This document shows, piece after piece, positions 17,437-26,425 of a DNA stretch of 64,000 nucleotides (position 1 is the stretch's first letter; every line of letters starts with the position of its first letter). Position numbers and translations under genes: made by a program. Below the pieces are notes generated by a model. The model saw nothing but the letters and a program-made list of their open reading frames with translations, was not told the DNA's origin and did no database searches. This DNA comes from Acetobacteraceae bacterium (GTDB lineage: Bacteria; Pseudomonadota; Alphaproteobacteria; Acetobacterales; Acetobacteraceae): assembly GCA_027482245.1 (NCBI GenBank), contig JAIXWG010000071.1, positions 1 through 64,000 of the forward strand, read 5' to 3'.

Positions 17437-18614
17437 GCGCGCTGCTGATCCGCCACTGCCGCCCGATGGGCGCAGCGGCCACCGACATCCTGGTGGAGGG
17501 CGGGCGCATCACCGCGATCGCGCCGGGCCTCGCCGCGCCCCCGGGCGTCGCGGTGGAGGATGCGGGCGGCCGCCTCGCCCTGCCCGCCTTCGTCGAGGGG
17601 CACACGCATCTCGACAAGTCGCTCTGGGGCATGGGGTGGTGGAAGAACGAGGTCGGGCCGCGCCTCATCGACCGCATCGACGGCGAACGCGCGGAGCGGA
17701 AGCGCCTCGGCCTCGACCCCGCGCGGCAATCGGACCGACTGGCGCGGGAATTCCTGAAGCGCGGCACCACGCGCATCCGCAGCTTCGCGGATGTGGACAC
17801 GGAGAACGGCACCACCCACAGCGACGCGCTGGTCGCGCTGCGCGAACGGATGCGCGGCACCATGGACATCCAGGTGGTGGCCTTCCCGCAATCCGGCGTG
17901 CTGGTGCGGCCGGGCACCGCCGAGCTGCTGGAACAGGCGCTGCGCAACGGGGCCGACATCATCGGCGGGCTCGATCCCTCCGGCATCGATCGCGACCCCA
18001 AGGGGCATTGCGACCTGATCTTCGCCATGGCGGCGAAGCATGGCGTGCCCGTCGATATCCACCTGCATGAACCCGGCGAACTCGGCGCCTTCGCGATGGA
18101 GCTGATCATCGAGCGGACGGTGGCGCTCGGCATGCAGGGGAAGGTGGTGGTCAGCCACGCCTTCTGCCTCGGCGACGTGGCGCGGGCGGATGCGCTCTAT
18201 GCGGCACTCGGGGAGGCCGGGATCGGGCTGGCGACCACGGCGCCGCCGTCCCGCCCCGTGCCCTCGATCAAGAAGGCGCGGGCGGCGGGGGTCTCGATCT
18301 TCGGCGGCAATGACGGCATCCGCGATACCTGGACCCCCTACAACATGCCGGACATGCTGCAGCGGGCCATGCTGATCGGCCTCAAGAACGAATTCCGGCG
18401 CGACGACGAACTGGTTCTGGCCTTCGCCGCCGTCAGCGACTGGGCGGCTTCGGGCTGCGGCTTCGGCGAGTATGGGCTGGCCGTCGGCGCCCGGGCCGAT
18501 CTGGTGCTGCTGGAGGCGGAGAACGTGCAGGAGGCGGTGGTGGCGACGCCGCCATCCCGCACCGTCATCAGCCACGGCCGCATCGTCGCGCGGGATGGCG
18601 TTTTGACCGTTTAA
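17433..18614 (+). CDS. Cytosine-deaminase-like amidohydrolase
   Basis: A 393-residue amidohydrolase of the cytosine deaminase / N-isopropylammelide hydrolase group. Metal ligands are visible: His57 and His59 in GHTHLDKS, a histidine in DIHLHEPGE near 208, one in VVSHAFCLG, and the aspartate in GGNDGIRDTW near 295. The C-terminal part forms the small beta-sandwich (ADLVLLEAENVQEAV...SRTVISHGRIVARDG). It hydrolyses a C-N bond in a ring or amidine. It overlaps the PLP dehydratase gene by 4 bases. True cytosine deaminase activity cannot be claimed; related enzymes act on hydantoin-like and triazine rings. Confidence 0.87.
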   Translation: MSALLIRHCRPMGAAATDILVEGGRITAIAPGLAAPPGVAVEDAGGRLALPAFVEGHTHLDKSLWGMGWWKNEVGPRLIDRIDGERAERKRLGLDPARQSDRLAREFLKRGTTRIRSFADVDTENGTTHSDALVALRERMRGTMDIQVVAFPQSGVLVRPGTAELLEQALRNGADIIGGLDPSGIDRDPKGHCDLIFAMAAKHGVPVDIHLHEPGELGAFAMELIIERTVALGMQGKVVVSHAFCLGDVARADALYAALGEAGIGLATTAPPSRPVPSIKKARAAGVSIFGGNDGIRDTWTPYNMPDMLQRAMLIGLKNEFRRDDELVLAFAAVSDWAASGCGFGEYGLAVGARADLVLLEAENVQEAVVATPPSRTVISHGRIVARDGVLTV

Positions 18615-18668
18615 CGAACGGGGGCATCGCCGCGCCGTTCCTGTCCGGACAAAGGGCAGGAGCGACGC

Positions 18669-19598
18669 ATGAAAATCCATCACCTCGATCTGGGCCATGC
18701 GCGGCCGCTGGGCGGGCGCCTCATGGACGGGATCAGCCCCGGGCCGGTGGCGCGGCTGTCCTGCCACTGCCTGCTGATCGAGACGCCGGCCCATGGCCTG
18801 GTGCTGGTCGATACCGGCTTCGGGCTGCGGGACTGCGCGCGCCCGGTGCCCCGCCTGCCCGCCTGGAATCTGGCGCTGCTGCGGCCGCGGCTGGATCCGG
18901 AGCGGACGGCGATCCGCTGGGTGAAGCGGATGGGCTTCAAGCCGACCGATGTCCGGCACATCGTCATGACGCATCTCGACTTCGACCATGCCGGCGGGCT
19001 GATCGATTTCCCCCATGCCACGGTGCATGTCTCCGCCGCCGAGGCCGATGCCGCGGTCAATCCGCGCGGCTTCCGCGACCGGTCCCGCTGGCGGCCCGCG
19101 CAATGGGGCTATCGCGGGCGCTGGCAGCCCGTGGAGACCCGACTCGGCCGGCGTGGCGGGGGGGAGCGCTTCTTCGGCCTGCCCAATGCGCGGGAGATCC
19201 CGGACCTGCCGCCGGAGTTCCTGATGGTCCCCCTGCCCGGCCATTCGCCCGGCCATGTGGGCGTGGCGGTGAAGGGCCCGCGCGGCTGGATGCTTCATGC
19301 CGGCGACGCCTATTTCAACCGGGCGGAGGCGCATGGCGATGGCAGCGCGCCGCCGCTGGTCTCGGGGTATGAGCGCCTGATGGCGGATGACGACCGGCAG
19401 CAGCGGGAGAGCCTGGCGCGACTGCGGACGATGCTGCGGCAGCCCGGCTCCGACATAGCGGTGTTCTGCACCCACGACGCGGTGGAATTCGTCGCCATGG
19501 CCGCCTGGAGCGAGAGCGACTACGCGCCGCCGATGGTGGCGGCCAATGACCGTGGATTGGCTGCAGGGGCAGCCACGAGCGAAGCCTACGCGCGCTGA
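18669..19598 (+). CDS. MBL-fold metallo-hydrolase
   Basis: A 309-residue metallo-beta-lactamase fold protein. The metal motif is H102-L-D-F-D-H107 (THLDFDHAGG), with an aspartate in place of the second histidine of the classic HxHxDH. Other ligands are in LPGHSPGHVGV, HAGDAYF and the C-terminal CTHDAVEF. Such proteins include lactonases and other hydrolases; the substrate is not clear. It has its own ribosome site (GCAGGAGCG) 54 bases after the amidohydrolase stop, so it may be the last gene of that operon. No signal peptide is seen, so it is cytoplasmic. Confidence 0.85.
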   Translation: MKIHHLDLGHARPLGGRLMDGISPGPVARLSCHCLLIETPAHGLVLVDTGFGLRDCARPVPRLPAWNLALLRPRLDPERTAIRWVKRMGFKPTDVRHIVMTHLDFDHAGGLIDFPHATVHVSAAEADAAVNPRGFRDRSRWRPAQWGYRGRWQPVETRLGRRGGGERFFGLPNAREIPDLPPEFLMVPLPGHSPGHVGVAVKGPRGWMLHAGDAYFNRAEAHGDGSAPPLVSGYERLMADDDRQQRESLARLRTMLRQPGSDIAVFCTHDAVEFVAMAAWSESDYAPPMVAANDRGLAAGAATSEAYAR

Positions 19599-19641
19599 CC
19601 CCCACCCCACCCAGCCTCCGGCGTCGCGGCGGCGCCGCGAC

Positions 19642-19659
19642 CCCCCGCAAGCGCGGGGG
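19642..19659. repeat. GC-rich palindromic intergenic repeat (copy 2)
   Basis: A 7-bp stem CCCCCGC / GCGGGGG with loop AAGC, followed by AGGGAGC, matching the core of the copy at 3065-3090. It again lies between convergent genes (MBL hydrolase and TerB), where it may act as a two-way terminator. Confidence 0.55.
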
Positions 19660-19682
19660 AGGGAGCGGCGGGCCTATGCTGG

Positions 19683-20117
19683 TCAGATGACCTGGTACCG
19701 CGCCTTCGCCGCCCGCTCGATCGCGCCTGCCACCAGCCGGTCCAGGTCCAGCCCGATGCGGAGGTCCTGCAGCAGGCGCAGTTCCTCCTGCGTCGCCTCT
19801 CCATCCGCGGCGCAGACTTCGCAGGCCAGGAGGTAGGCGGTTTCCCGCAGGCGCATGGGCAGCGCCTCCCGGATCATGGTCAGGGCGTCGTCCAGGCCAT
19901 CGGTCCGGCCGAGCAGGCTGGAGACGACTTCCGTCACCGTCTCGATCTCCGCGCTGTGGAAGTCGGAGAAGGCGGGCAGGCCCTGGACCAGGCGGGACAT
20001 CATGGCGAGTTCGGCGTCGGACATCGGGCCATCGGCGATCGACATCAGCACCATGGCGCAGACCAGCGCTTCCTGCGCGGTGAAGGGCGCGAGGCGGGCG
20101 GGGGCGCGGGTCGGCAT
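19683..20117 (-). CDS. TerB-like family protein
   Basis: A 144-residue all-helical protein of the TerB (tellurite resistance) fold. It shows two repeats of the family pattern of hydrophobic helices with acidic turns: VCAMVLMSIADGPMSDAELAMM and AYLLACEVCAADGEATQEELRLL, each ending in a D-G-x2-x-x-E metal-like site. The ATG at 20117 is preferred over a TTG at 20132 because a GGAG lies 9 bases upstream of it. TerB-like proteins bind metal at the membrane surface or act in stress responses; real tellurite resistance is unlikely for a lone copy. It is transcribed downstream of the prolyl oligopeptidase gene. Confidence 0.82.
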   Translation of the reverse strand: MPTRAPARLAPFTAQEALVCAMVLMSIADGPMSDAELAMMSRLVQGLPAFSDFHSAEIETVTEVVSSLLGRTDGLDDALTMIREALPMRLRETAYLLACEVCAADGEATQEELRLLQDLRIGLDLDRLVAGAIERAAKARYQVI

Positions 20118-20207
20118 CTCGGTGGTCTCCAAGGCGAGGGGATGGTCGTCGCGCGGGGCGGCCCGGGGGTCAAGCCGGGCCGGGATCAGGCTTTCGCCAG
20201 CGTGTCG

Positions 20208-22259
20208 TCATGCCTCCCAGCCGATGGAACGCCGGAGGAAGGCGGCGCCGAGGGCCGCGAAGCGCGCGACCTCCCCATTGTCCTTGCCATAGCCATGGCC
20301 GCCGGCTTCCGGTTCGTAGAAGCGGGCGTCGTAGCCCATCGCCTGCAGCTTGGCGGCCATCTTGCGGGCATGGCCGGGATGGACGCGGTCGTCGCGGCGG
20401 GTCGTCGCCAGCAGGATCGGCGGATAGGGGCGGCCGGGTTCGGCGGCGTGGTAGGCGGAGAAGTGCTGGATGAAGGCCCAGTCCTCGGCCTTGTCGGGGT
20501 CGCCGTATTCCGCGATCCAGGACGCGCCGGCCAGCAGCTTCGTGTAGCGGCGCATGTCGATCAGCGGGATGGTGCAGAACAGCGCGCCGAAACGCTCGGG
20601 GTAGCGCGTCAGCATGTTGGCGATCAGCAGGCCGCCATTGGATCCACCCTCCGCCGCGATGCGGCCGGGCACGGTCACGCCGCGGGCGACGAGGTCGGCA
20701 GCGATGGCGGCGAAATCGTCATGGCTGCGGGATTTCAGCGCGCCGCGCCCAGCCTCGTGCCAAGCGGTGCCGAATTCGCCGCCGCCCCTGATCTGGCCGA
20801 CCACGGCGGTGCCGCCCTTTGCCAGCCAGAGGCGGCCGGAGACGGTCGAGTAGACCGGCAGGCGGGAGACCTGGAACCCGCCATAGGCCGAGAGGTGGAC
20901 AGGGGCGCGGCCGGTCTCGTCGCGCGGCCCGACCATGACATAGGGGATGCGCTCCCCGTCCGTGGACACCGCCTCATGCCGCGTCACGACCAGGCCCGAG
21001 GCATCGAAGGCGGGGGTGGAGGCCTTGAGCAGCGCGGGGGCGCTGGGCGTCACGCTGGTCAGCAGCAGTTCCGGCGGCGTCACGGGATCCTGGGCGAGCG
21101 CCAGCAGCGTGCCGTCCGATTCCTCGGCCTCCGCGTCGAAGGGCCAGAGATTGACCACGCCGATGCGGGGCAGGCCGGGAATCTCGGCGGCGGCCCAGAC
21201 GCCCGGGCCGGGCGTCAGGATGGTGAACACCGGCGCAAGGTCGTCAAGGATCGACAGCACCAGCCGCCCGTCGCACCAGGTGAAGCCCTGCAGCGCGCGG
21301 CGCGGTTCCGGCGTGAAGAGCACCTGCGGCGTGACCCTGCCGGCCAGCAGGTCGGCCAGCGCCAGGCCGAGCAGGGTGTCCGGCGCATGGGTCGTCCCGC
21401 CCACCGTCCAGGGCGTGCGGGGCTTCACGGCGATGAAGCCGTGCTGCCAGGTGTAGTGGGCGTCGGTCGGCAGGGGGACCAGCGTGCGCGGGCCGTTGCG
21501 GTCGCCGATATGGATGGTGGCGTCGAAGAAGCCGATGCCGTCGCGGAAGATCACCGTCTCCACGCCGTCTTCCCGGTCCACGCCGGCCCAGGCGGAGAGG
21601 TGGTCCTCCGGCACCTCGAAGATCACCGGCGCCGCCATCGGGTCCGTGCCGCGCGACCAGCGGCGGATGGTGCGGGCGTAGCCGGAGCTGGTGACGCCCC
21701 CGAGCGCCGAGGAGAGCAGCACCGTGTCCCGGTCCAGCCAGTCCGCGCTGCCTTTGGCTTCCGGCAGCACGAAGCCATCGGCCACGAAGGCGCGCGCGCC
21801 GAGGTCGAATTCCCGCATCACCACCGCATCCCCTCCGCCGCGGGACAGGCGCAGCAGCGCGATGTCATGCGTGACGGGGAAGGTGGCGGCGCCGGCCCAG
21901 ACCCAGTCCTCGCCTTCCGCGGTGGCCAGCGCGTCGAGGTCCAGCAGCACCTCCCATTCGGGCGCGGCGCTGCGGAAACTGTCGAGCGTGGTGCGGCGCC
22001 AGAGGCCGCGGGGATGTTCGGCATCCTGCCAGTAGTTGAAGAGGTGCGGGCCGCGCCGCGTCACCATGGGCAGCTTGTCCGGCCGGTCGAGCGCCGCCTT
22101 CAGCCCTTCCCGATCCGCCTCGAACCGCGCATCGGCGAAGGCGGCCAGGGTCTTCGCGTTTTGCTCGGCTACCCAGGCGACGGCGCGCTCGCCCTCCACC
22201 TCCTCCAGCCACAGATACGGGTCGTCATCCGGGGCGGCGATGGTAGGGCGGAGGTCCAT
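20208..22259 (-). CDS. Prolyl oligopeptidase family serine peptidase
   Basis: A 683-residue protein with the S9A layout: an N-terminal helix pair (DDDPYLWLEEVEGERAVAWVAEQN), a beta-propeller (about 70-410) and a C-terminal alpha/beta hydrolase domain. The nucleophile is Ser540 in EGGSNGGLL. The acid lies in TTRRDDRVHPGH near 620 and the histidine in EAGGHGYGKDN near 655. It cuts short peptides, usually after proline, in the cytoplasm; no signal peptide is present. It starts 3 bases after the stop of the DinG-type helicase gene, so the two are cotranscribed, though no functional link is evident. Confidence 0.93.
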   Translation of the reverse strand: MDLRPTIAAPDDDPYLWLEEVEGERAVAWVAEQNAKTLAAFADARFEADREGLKAALDRPDKLPMVTRRGPHLFNYWQDAEHPRGLWRRTTLDSFRSAAPEWEVLLDLDALATAEGEDWVWAGAATFPVTHDIALLRLSRGGGDAVVMREFDLGARAFVADGFVLPEAKGSADWLDRDTVLLSSALGGVTSSGYARTIRRWSRGTDPMAAPVIFEVPEDHLSAWAGVDREDGVETVIFRDGIGFFDATIHIGDRNGPRTLVPLPTDAHYTWQHGFIAVKPRTPWTVGGTTHAPDTLLGLALADLLAGRVTPQVLFTPEPRRALQGFTWCDGRLVLSILDDLAPVFTILTPGPGVWAAAEIPGLPRIGVVNLWPFDAEAEESDGTLLALAQDPVTPPELLLTSVTPSAPALLKASTPAFDASGLVVTRHEAVSTDGERIPYVMVGPRDETGRAPVHLSAYGGFQVSRLPVYSTVSGRLWLAKGGTAVVGQIRGGGEFGTAWHEAGRGALKSRSHDDFAAIAADLVARGVTVPGRIAAEGGSNGGLLIANMLTRYPERFGALFCTIPLIDMRRYTKLLAGASWIAEYGDPDKAEDWAFIQHFSAYHAAEPGRPYPPILLATTRRDDRVHPGHARKMAAKLQAMGYDARFYEPEAGGHGYGKDNGEVARFAALGAAFLRRSIGWEA

Positions 22260-22262
22260 CGG

Positions 22263-25058
22263 TCAGTCCTCGTCGAGAAACAGGCGCGTCTCGGCCACCG
22301 CATCGGCCAGGCCGAGGCGTCGGACGCTGGTGCCGGCGGGCAGGCCGGCGAGGAGGCGGGAGGGGCAGGAGCGGTCGAGCAGCACGAAGACGCCCTTGTC
22401 GTCGCCGCGCCGGATCAGCCGGCCGAAGGCCTGGCGCAGCCGGTGGCGGGCGATGGCGTCGTCATGCGCCTTGGGCTGGCCCTCCGACAGATGCGTACGG
22501 CGTTCCCGGTGCAGGATGGAAGGCCGCGGCCAGGGAACGCGATCGAAGACCAGCAGCCGCAGCGACCGGCCCGGCACATCCACGCCATCCCGCATCGCAT
22601 CGGTGCCGAGCAGGCAGGACGCTTCCTCCGCCCGGAAGACATCGACCAGAGTCGCATTGTCCATGGCGTCGATGTGCTGGGCGTAGAGGGGGATGCCGCG
22701 TTCCGCCAGCGGCTGGACGATGCGGGCATGAACGTCGCGCAGCCGCCGCACGGCCGTGAACAGGCCGAGCGCCCCGCCGCCCGCGGCCGTGAACAGTGCG
22801 CGATAGGCGCTGGCGACCTGGCCGGGATCGGATTTGTTGACGTCCTCCACGACGAGGACACGGGTGCGGGTCGCGTAGTCGAAGGGCGATGCGACGGCGG
22901 CGCGGATGGCGGGCGCGGCCAGGTGGCTGGCGCCGGTGCGGGCCTCCGCCGCGCGCCAGGCGGCCTCCGGGTCGTCCTCCGACAGCTCGGCCTGGTCGCG
23001 CAGGGTCGCGGAGGTGATGAGCACGCCATGCGCGGGGGCGGCGACGGCCATGGCGAAGGGCTGGGTCGGGTCCAGGTGGTGGCGGAACATGCCGCAATCG
23101 AATTCCCGGCCCTCCCGCCGTTCCAGCGCGAACCAGTCGACGTAGTCGGGACGCACGCCCGGCGGGCGGGGCGGCTCGCGCAGCATGCCCAGCATGGCGC
23201 CCCAGGCGCCGAGCGGCATGAGGGCGCGGCGTTCCAGCCCGCGGCAGGCGGCCTCGATGCGGATGCGGTCGCCGACCTCCAGCTCCTCCGCCTCATCCTC
23301 CAGCCGGGCGTTCAGCCGGTCCCGCAGCAGTTGCAGGGGGGCGTGCAGGCGGGCCAGGGCGTCGCGCAGGGCCTCCCCCGCTTCCGCGACCATCGGCGCC
23401 AGCGGGTGCAGGTCACATTCGATGCCGTAGCCCGCATCCTCGTCCTTCGCGCGGGCCAGGACCTGGCCGCGCACGGCGCGGAGGAAGGCTTCGGTCGCGC
23501 CGCGGGGCTCGTCGCGCTCATCCGACAGGCGGTTGGGCCAGCCGGGGCCGGGCAGCGCGCGCGCGGCCTGGAGGGCTTCCTCCAGCGGCAGCAGCAGGTC
23601 CGGGCGATCGCCGACCAGCTCCTCGAGTCGCCGGGCGAGGCCGCGGGCGCGGGAACGACCGCCCTCCGCGCCCAGCAGCCAGCGGCGAAGCTCCGCCGTC
23701 TCCCCGCCCGTGAGGTCGGCGCTGAAGGCGGCATCGGCGGCGTCGAAGAGGTGATGGCCCTCGTCGAAGACCAGCCGCAGCGGCCGGCCATCCTCGCCCC
23801 CGCCCAGCGCCGCCTGGACCATCACCAGCGCATGGTTGGCGACGACGAGGGTGGCGGTGCGGGCGCGGCGGATCGAATGCTCGACAAAGCACTGCTTGTA
23901 GTGGCCGCAGGCGGAATGGATGCACTCGCCGCGCCGGTCGGCCAGCGGCATGACGGCGTGGTGGCCGAAGAGTTCGGAGAGCCAGCCGGGGAAGTCGCCG
24001 CCCATGAGGTCGCCATCCCGCGTCGCCAGCGCCCAGCGGGAGACGAGGGCGAGCGGCAGCATGATGCCGCCCATGGAGGCCGCGCCGACCGCTTCCTCCA
24101 TGTTGAGGAGGCACAGGTAGTTCTCCCGCCCCTTGCGGACGACGACGCGACGGCGGCGCTCATTGGGCTCGGGGTAGAGGCGCGCCGTCTCCTGGTCGAT
24201 CTGGCGCTGGAGGTTGCGGGTGAAGGTGGAGATCCAGACCGGGGCGCCGTTGCGTTCCGCCCAGAGGCTGGCGGGCGCGACATAGCCCAGAGTCTTGCCC
24301 GTGCCTGTGCCGGCCTCCGCCAGCACCAGGTTCGGCGCGCCCTTGGCATCCCGCGCCTGGAAGGCGCCGGCGGCGGCGGAGGCATAGTCCGCCTGCTGCG
24401 GGCGCTGTTCAGCCCCCTCCCCCAAGATCTCCGCCAGGCGGCGGCGGGCATCGGCGGGGGAGACGGGGTGGTGGGCGGGGGGCGGCGGGGGCGCCACCTC
24501 CTCCCAGTCGGGAAGCCGACGCCAGACCTTCAGCGGATCGAGCGAGGGGCGGGCATCGGGCTGGCCGAGGGCGGCGAGGACGCTGTCCGCCCAGGGCCAC
24601 TCCACCTCCGCCCGCAGCTTGGCGGCGAGCATGGCGGCATCGCGGTTGAGCGGCGCGTTGCGCCCGGCGGCGAGGTGGCGGAGCAGGATGGTGGCGAGGT
24701 CCGGCAGCAGGGCGGCCATCGCCTCCTCCTCCGCCGGGGCGTCGCGGTCCAGCGCGATGGCCATGCCGCGAGGCGTGGGCGCCACGGGGCGGGCCGGGAG
24801 GCAGAAGGCGAAGAGCTCCAGCAGGTCGCAGGCCGGGAAGGCGCCGATGCCGAGGCGCTTGGCCGTGGCCGGCGCGTGCACCACCATCGGCGGCGGCATG
24901 TCCCGCAGGCGGCGGCCGATCTCGATGGCCGGGCCGGAGAAGAGCTCGCCATCGGGCGTCAGCAGCGTGCCGCGCCCGAAACCGGCAATGAGGGCGGGGC
25001 TGTCCGGCAGCAGCAGGCGGGGCTGCCGGGCGGTCTCCGCGGGGCGCGGGCGGTTCAT
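22263..25058 (-). CDS. DinG-family Fe-S ATP-dependent DNA helicase
   Basis: A 931-residue XPD/DinG-type superfamily 2 helicase. Walker A is GTGTGKT (250-256) and the Walker B box is DEGH (432-435). Four cysteines, Cys316, Cys379, Cys384 and Cys390, lie between them in the places expected for the 4Fe-4S cluster. Motif V/VI is seen in GTDAMRDGVDVPGRSLRLLV and RQAFGRLIRRGDDKGVFVLLD. An N-terminal 180-residue extension (ALIAGFGRGTLLTPDG, MVVHAPATAKRLG) is typical of the alphaproteobacterial form. It unwinds DNA 5' to 3' and can clear R-loops and D-loops. Stand-alone gene at the head of a two-gene unit with the peptidase. Confidence 0.93.
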   Translation of the reverse strand: MNRPRPAETARQPRLLLPDSPALIAGFGRGTLLTPDGELFSGPAIEIGRRLRDMPPPMVVHAPATAKRLGIGAFPACDLLELFAFCLPARPVAPTPRGMAIALDRDAPAEEEAMAALLPDLATILLRHLAAGRNAPLNRDAAMLAAKLRAEVEWPWADSVLAALGQPDARPSLDPLKVWRRLPDWEEVAPPPPPAHHPVSPADARRRLAEILGEGAEQRPQQADYASAAAGAFQARDAKGAPNLVLAEAGTGTGKTLGYVAPASLWAERNGAPVWISTFTRNLQRQIDQETARLYPEPNERRRRVVVRKGRENYLCLLNMEEAVGAASMGGIMLPLALVSRWALATRDGDLMGGDFPGWLSELFGHHAVMPLADRRGECIHSACGHYKQCFVEHSIRRARTATLVVANHALVMVQAALGGGEDGRPLRLVFDEGHHLFDAADAAFSADLTGGETAELRRWLLGAEGGRSRARGLARRLEELVGDRPDLLLPLEEALQAARALPGPGWPNRLSDERDEPRGATEAFLRAVRGQVLARAKDEDAGYGIECDLHPLAPMVAEAGEALRDALARLHAPLQLLRDRLNARLEDEAEELEVGDRIRIEAACRGLERRALMPLGAWGAMLGMLREPPRPPGVRPDYVDWFALERREGREFDCGMFRHHLDPTQPFAMAVAAPAHGVLITSATLRDQAELSEDDPEAAWRAAEARTGASHLAAPAIRAAVASPFDYATRTRVLVVEDVNKSDPGQVASAYRALFTAAGGGALGLFTAVRRLRDVHARIVQPLAERGIPLYAQHIDAMDNATLVDVFRAEEASCLLGTDAMRDGVDVPGRSLRLLVFDRVPWPRPSILHRERRTHLSEGQPKAHDDAIARHRLRQAFGRLIRRGDDKGVFVLLDRSCPSRLLAGLPAGTSVRRLGLADAVAETRLFLDED

Positions 25059-25155
25059 GCCGCCAATGTGGCGGCGCGGCCCCTATGAACAAAGGGGGAA
25101 AATCGTTCGGATGACCCAATGGGCGCAGCGGGCATGGGTGCGATGAACCGAAAAG

Positions 25156-25299
25156 CCCTCTCCCCCCAGCGGGGGGAGAGGGTTGGGTGAGGGGGGCTTC
25201 GGGCGGGCACGCGCTTCGCGCATCCCCCCTCACCCGCTTCGGCTAACGCGCTGCGCGCGTAAGCCTGCGCGACCCTCTCCCCCCTCCGGGGGGCGAGGG
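25156..25299. repeat. Composite palindromic intergenic element
   Basis: A 144-bp element built of nested palindromes. The left end is a perfect 12-bp stem CCCTCTCCCCCC-AGC-GGGGGGAGAGGG (25156-25182). The middle is GTGAGGGGGG (25187-25196) paired with CCCCCCTCAC (25224-25233). The right end is CCCTCTCCCCCC-TCC-GGGGGGCGAGGG (25273-25299) with one mismatch. It fills the gap between the DinG and asd genes, both on the minus strand. The core is related to the shorter repeats at 3065 and 19642. Confidence 0.8.
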
Positions 25300-25311
25300 T
25301 CATCGGCCAGG

Positions 25312-26322
25312 TCAGGCCGCGACCTTCAGCGCCGGCACCCGTTCCGCGATCTGCACCGCATTCAGCGCCGCGCCCTTCAGCAGCTGGTCGCCGCAGACGA
25401 AGAGGTCGAGGCCGTGGTCGCCGAAGACCAGGTTCTGGCGGATGCGGCCGACTTCGCAGTCATCCTGCCCGGTCGCCGTCAGCGGCATCGGGTAGAGCTT
25501 GTTGGCGACGTCATCCACCACCTTCACGCCGGCCGCCGCGCGCAGCACCTCCCGCGCGGCTTCAGGGGTCACCGGGCGCTCGGTCTCGATGGTGATCGCC
25601 TCGGCATGCACGCGCATGGTGGGGATGCGGACGGCGGTGCAGGAGACGGGAAGGTCAGGCAGGCCCATGATCTTCCGGGTCTCCCAGACCACCTTCATCT
25701 CCTCCTTCGTGTAGCCGTTGGGCTGGAAGACATCGATGTGGGGGATGACGTTGAAGGCGATGGGGTGGGCGAAGACCTCGTTCCGGGCCTTCTCGCCATC
25801 GACCAGCACGCGCCGAGTCTCCCGCTCCAGCTCCGCCATGCCCTCGGCGCCCGCGCCGGAGGTGGCCTGGTAGGTGGAGACGATGACGCGCTTGATACCG
25901 AAGGCCTTGTGCAGCGGCGCCAGCGCCACGACGGCGATGGCGGTCGTGCAGTTGGGGTTGGCGATCAGGCGCGCGTTCCCGATGGCGGCAGCGTTCACTT
26001 CCGGCACCACCAGCGGCACGTCGTCGTCGAGCCGGAAGGCGGAGGAATTGTCCACCACCGTCACGCCGGCGGCCACCAGGCCCGGCGCGTACTTCTTGGC
26101 GAAGTCGCCGGAGACGGCGAGCAAAGCGAGGTCGAGGTCGCGCGCCGCTTCCGGCGTGAATTCCTCGATCGTCACCTCGCCGAAGGGAGTCGGGAGCCGC
26201 GTGCCGGCACTGCGGCCGGAGGCGAAGAGGCGGAGTTTCGTCACCGGGAAGCGCCGACGCCCCAGGACCTCCACCAGCTCCCGCCCCACCGCTCCGGTGG
26301 CGCCGATCACTCCGACCCGCAT
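25312..26322 (-). CDS. asd: Aspartate-semialdehyde dehydrogenase
   Basis: A 336-residue enzyme that reduces aspartyl phosphate to aspartate semialdehyde with NADPH, feeding lysine, methionine, threonine and diaminopimelate synthesis. The dinucleotide loop is VGVIGATGAVGREL at the N-terminus, the catalytic Cys125 sits in NPNCTTA, and SCTAVRIPTMRVHAEA carries the active-site histidine. Further family blocks are STYQATSGAGAEGM and GDQLLKGAALNAVQIAE. The start at 26322 (MRVGVIG) was chosen because AGAAGGAG lies just upstream; the longer frame has no homology. It is a single housekeeping gene. Confidence 0.96.
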   Translation of the reverse strand: MRVGVIGATGAVGRELVEVLGRRRFPVTKLRLFASGRSAGTRLPTPFGEVTIEEFTPEAARDLDLALLAVSGDFAKKYAPGLVAAGVTVVDNSSAFRLDDDVPLVVPEVNAAAIGNARLIANPNCTTAIAVVALAPLHKAFGIKRVIVSTYQATSGAGAEGMAELERETRRVLVDGEKARNEVFAHPIAFNVIPHIDVFQPNGYTKEEMKVVWETRKIMGLPDLPVSCTAVRIPTMRVHAEAITIETERPVTPEAAREVLRAAAGVKVVDDVANKLYPMPLTATGQDDCEVGRIRQNLVFGDHGLDLFVCGDQLLKGAALNAVQIAERVPALKVAA

Positions 26323-26425
26323 CGCACGCTGCTCCTTCTGGGCATCAAGCCCGGCTGCAAACCGCGATCGCATAGCGGAAAGCGGCGGCGGCGCCAAACC
26401 GTGTTGACGCAGGGCTGCCCTCCCA

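Noticed and set aside
17433..18614. True cytosine deaminase (codA)
   Set aside because: Metal motifs match the broader group, but the coupled PLP dehydratase and no cytosine permease argue against naming it codA.
18669..19598. Quorum-quenching lactonase
   Set aside because: The metal motif is HLDFDH rather than HxHxDH and no supporting context is present, so only the MBL fold is called.
19956..25088. A 1710-codon open frame on the plus strand, and similar very long frames elsewhere (for example 28857-30851, 50066-53068, 39740-42874)
   Set aside because: They lie opposite well-recognised genes and have low-complexity His/Arg/Gly-rich translations. High GC at third positions removes stop codons from the opposite strand.
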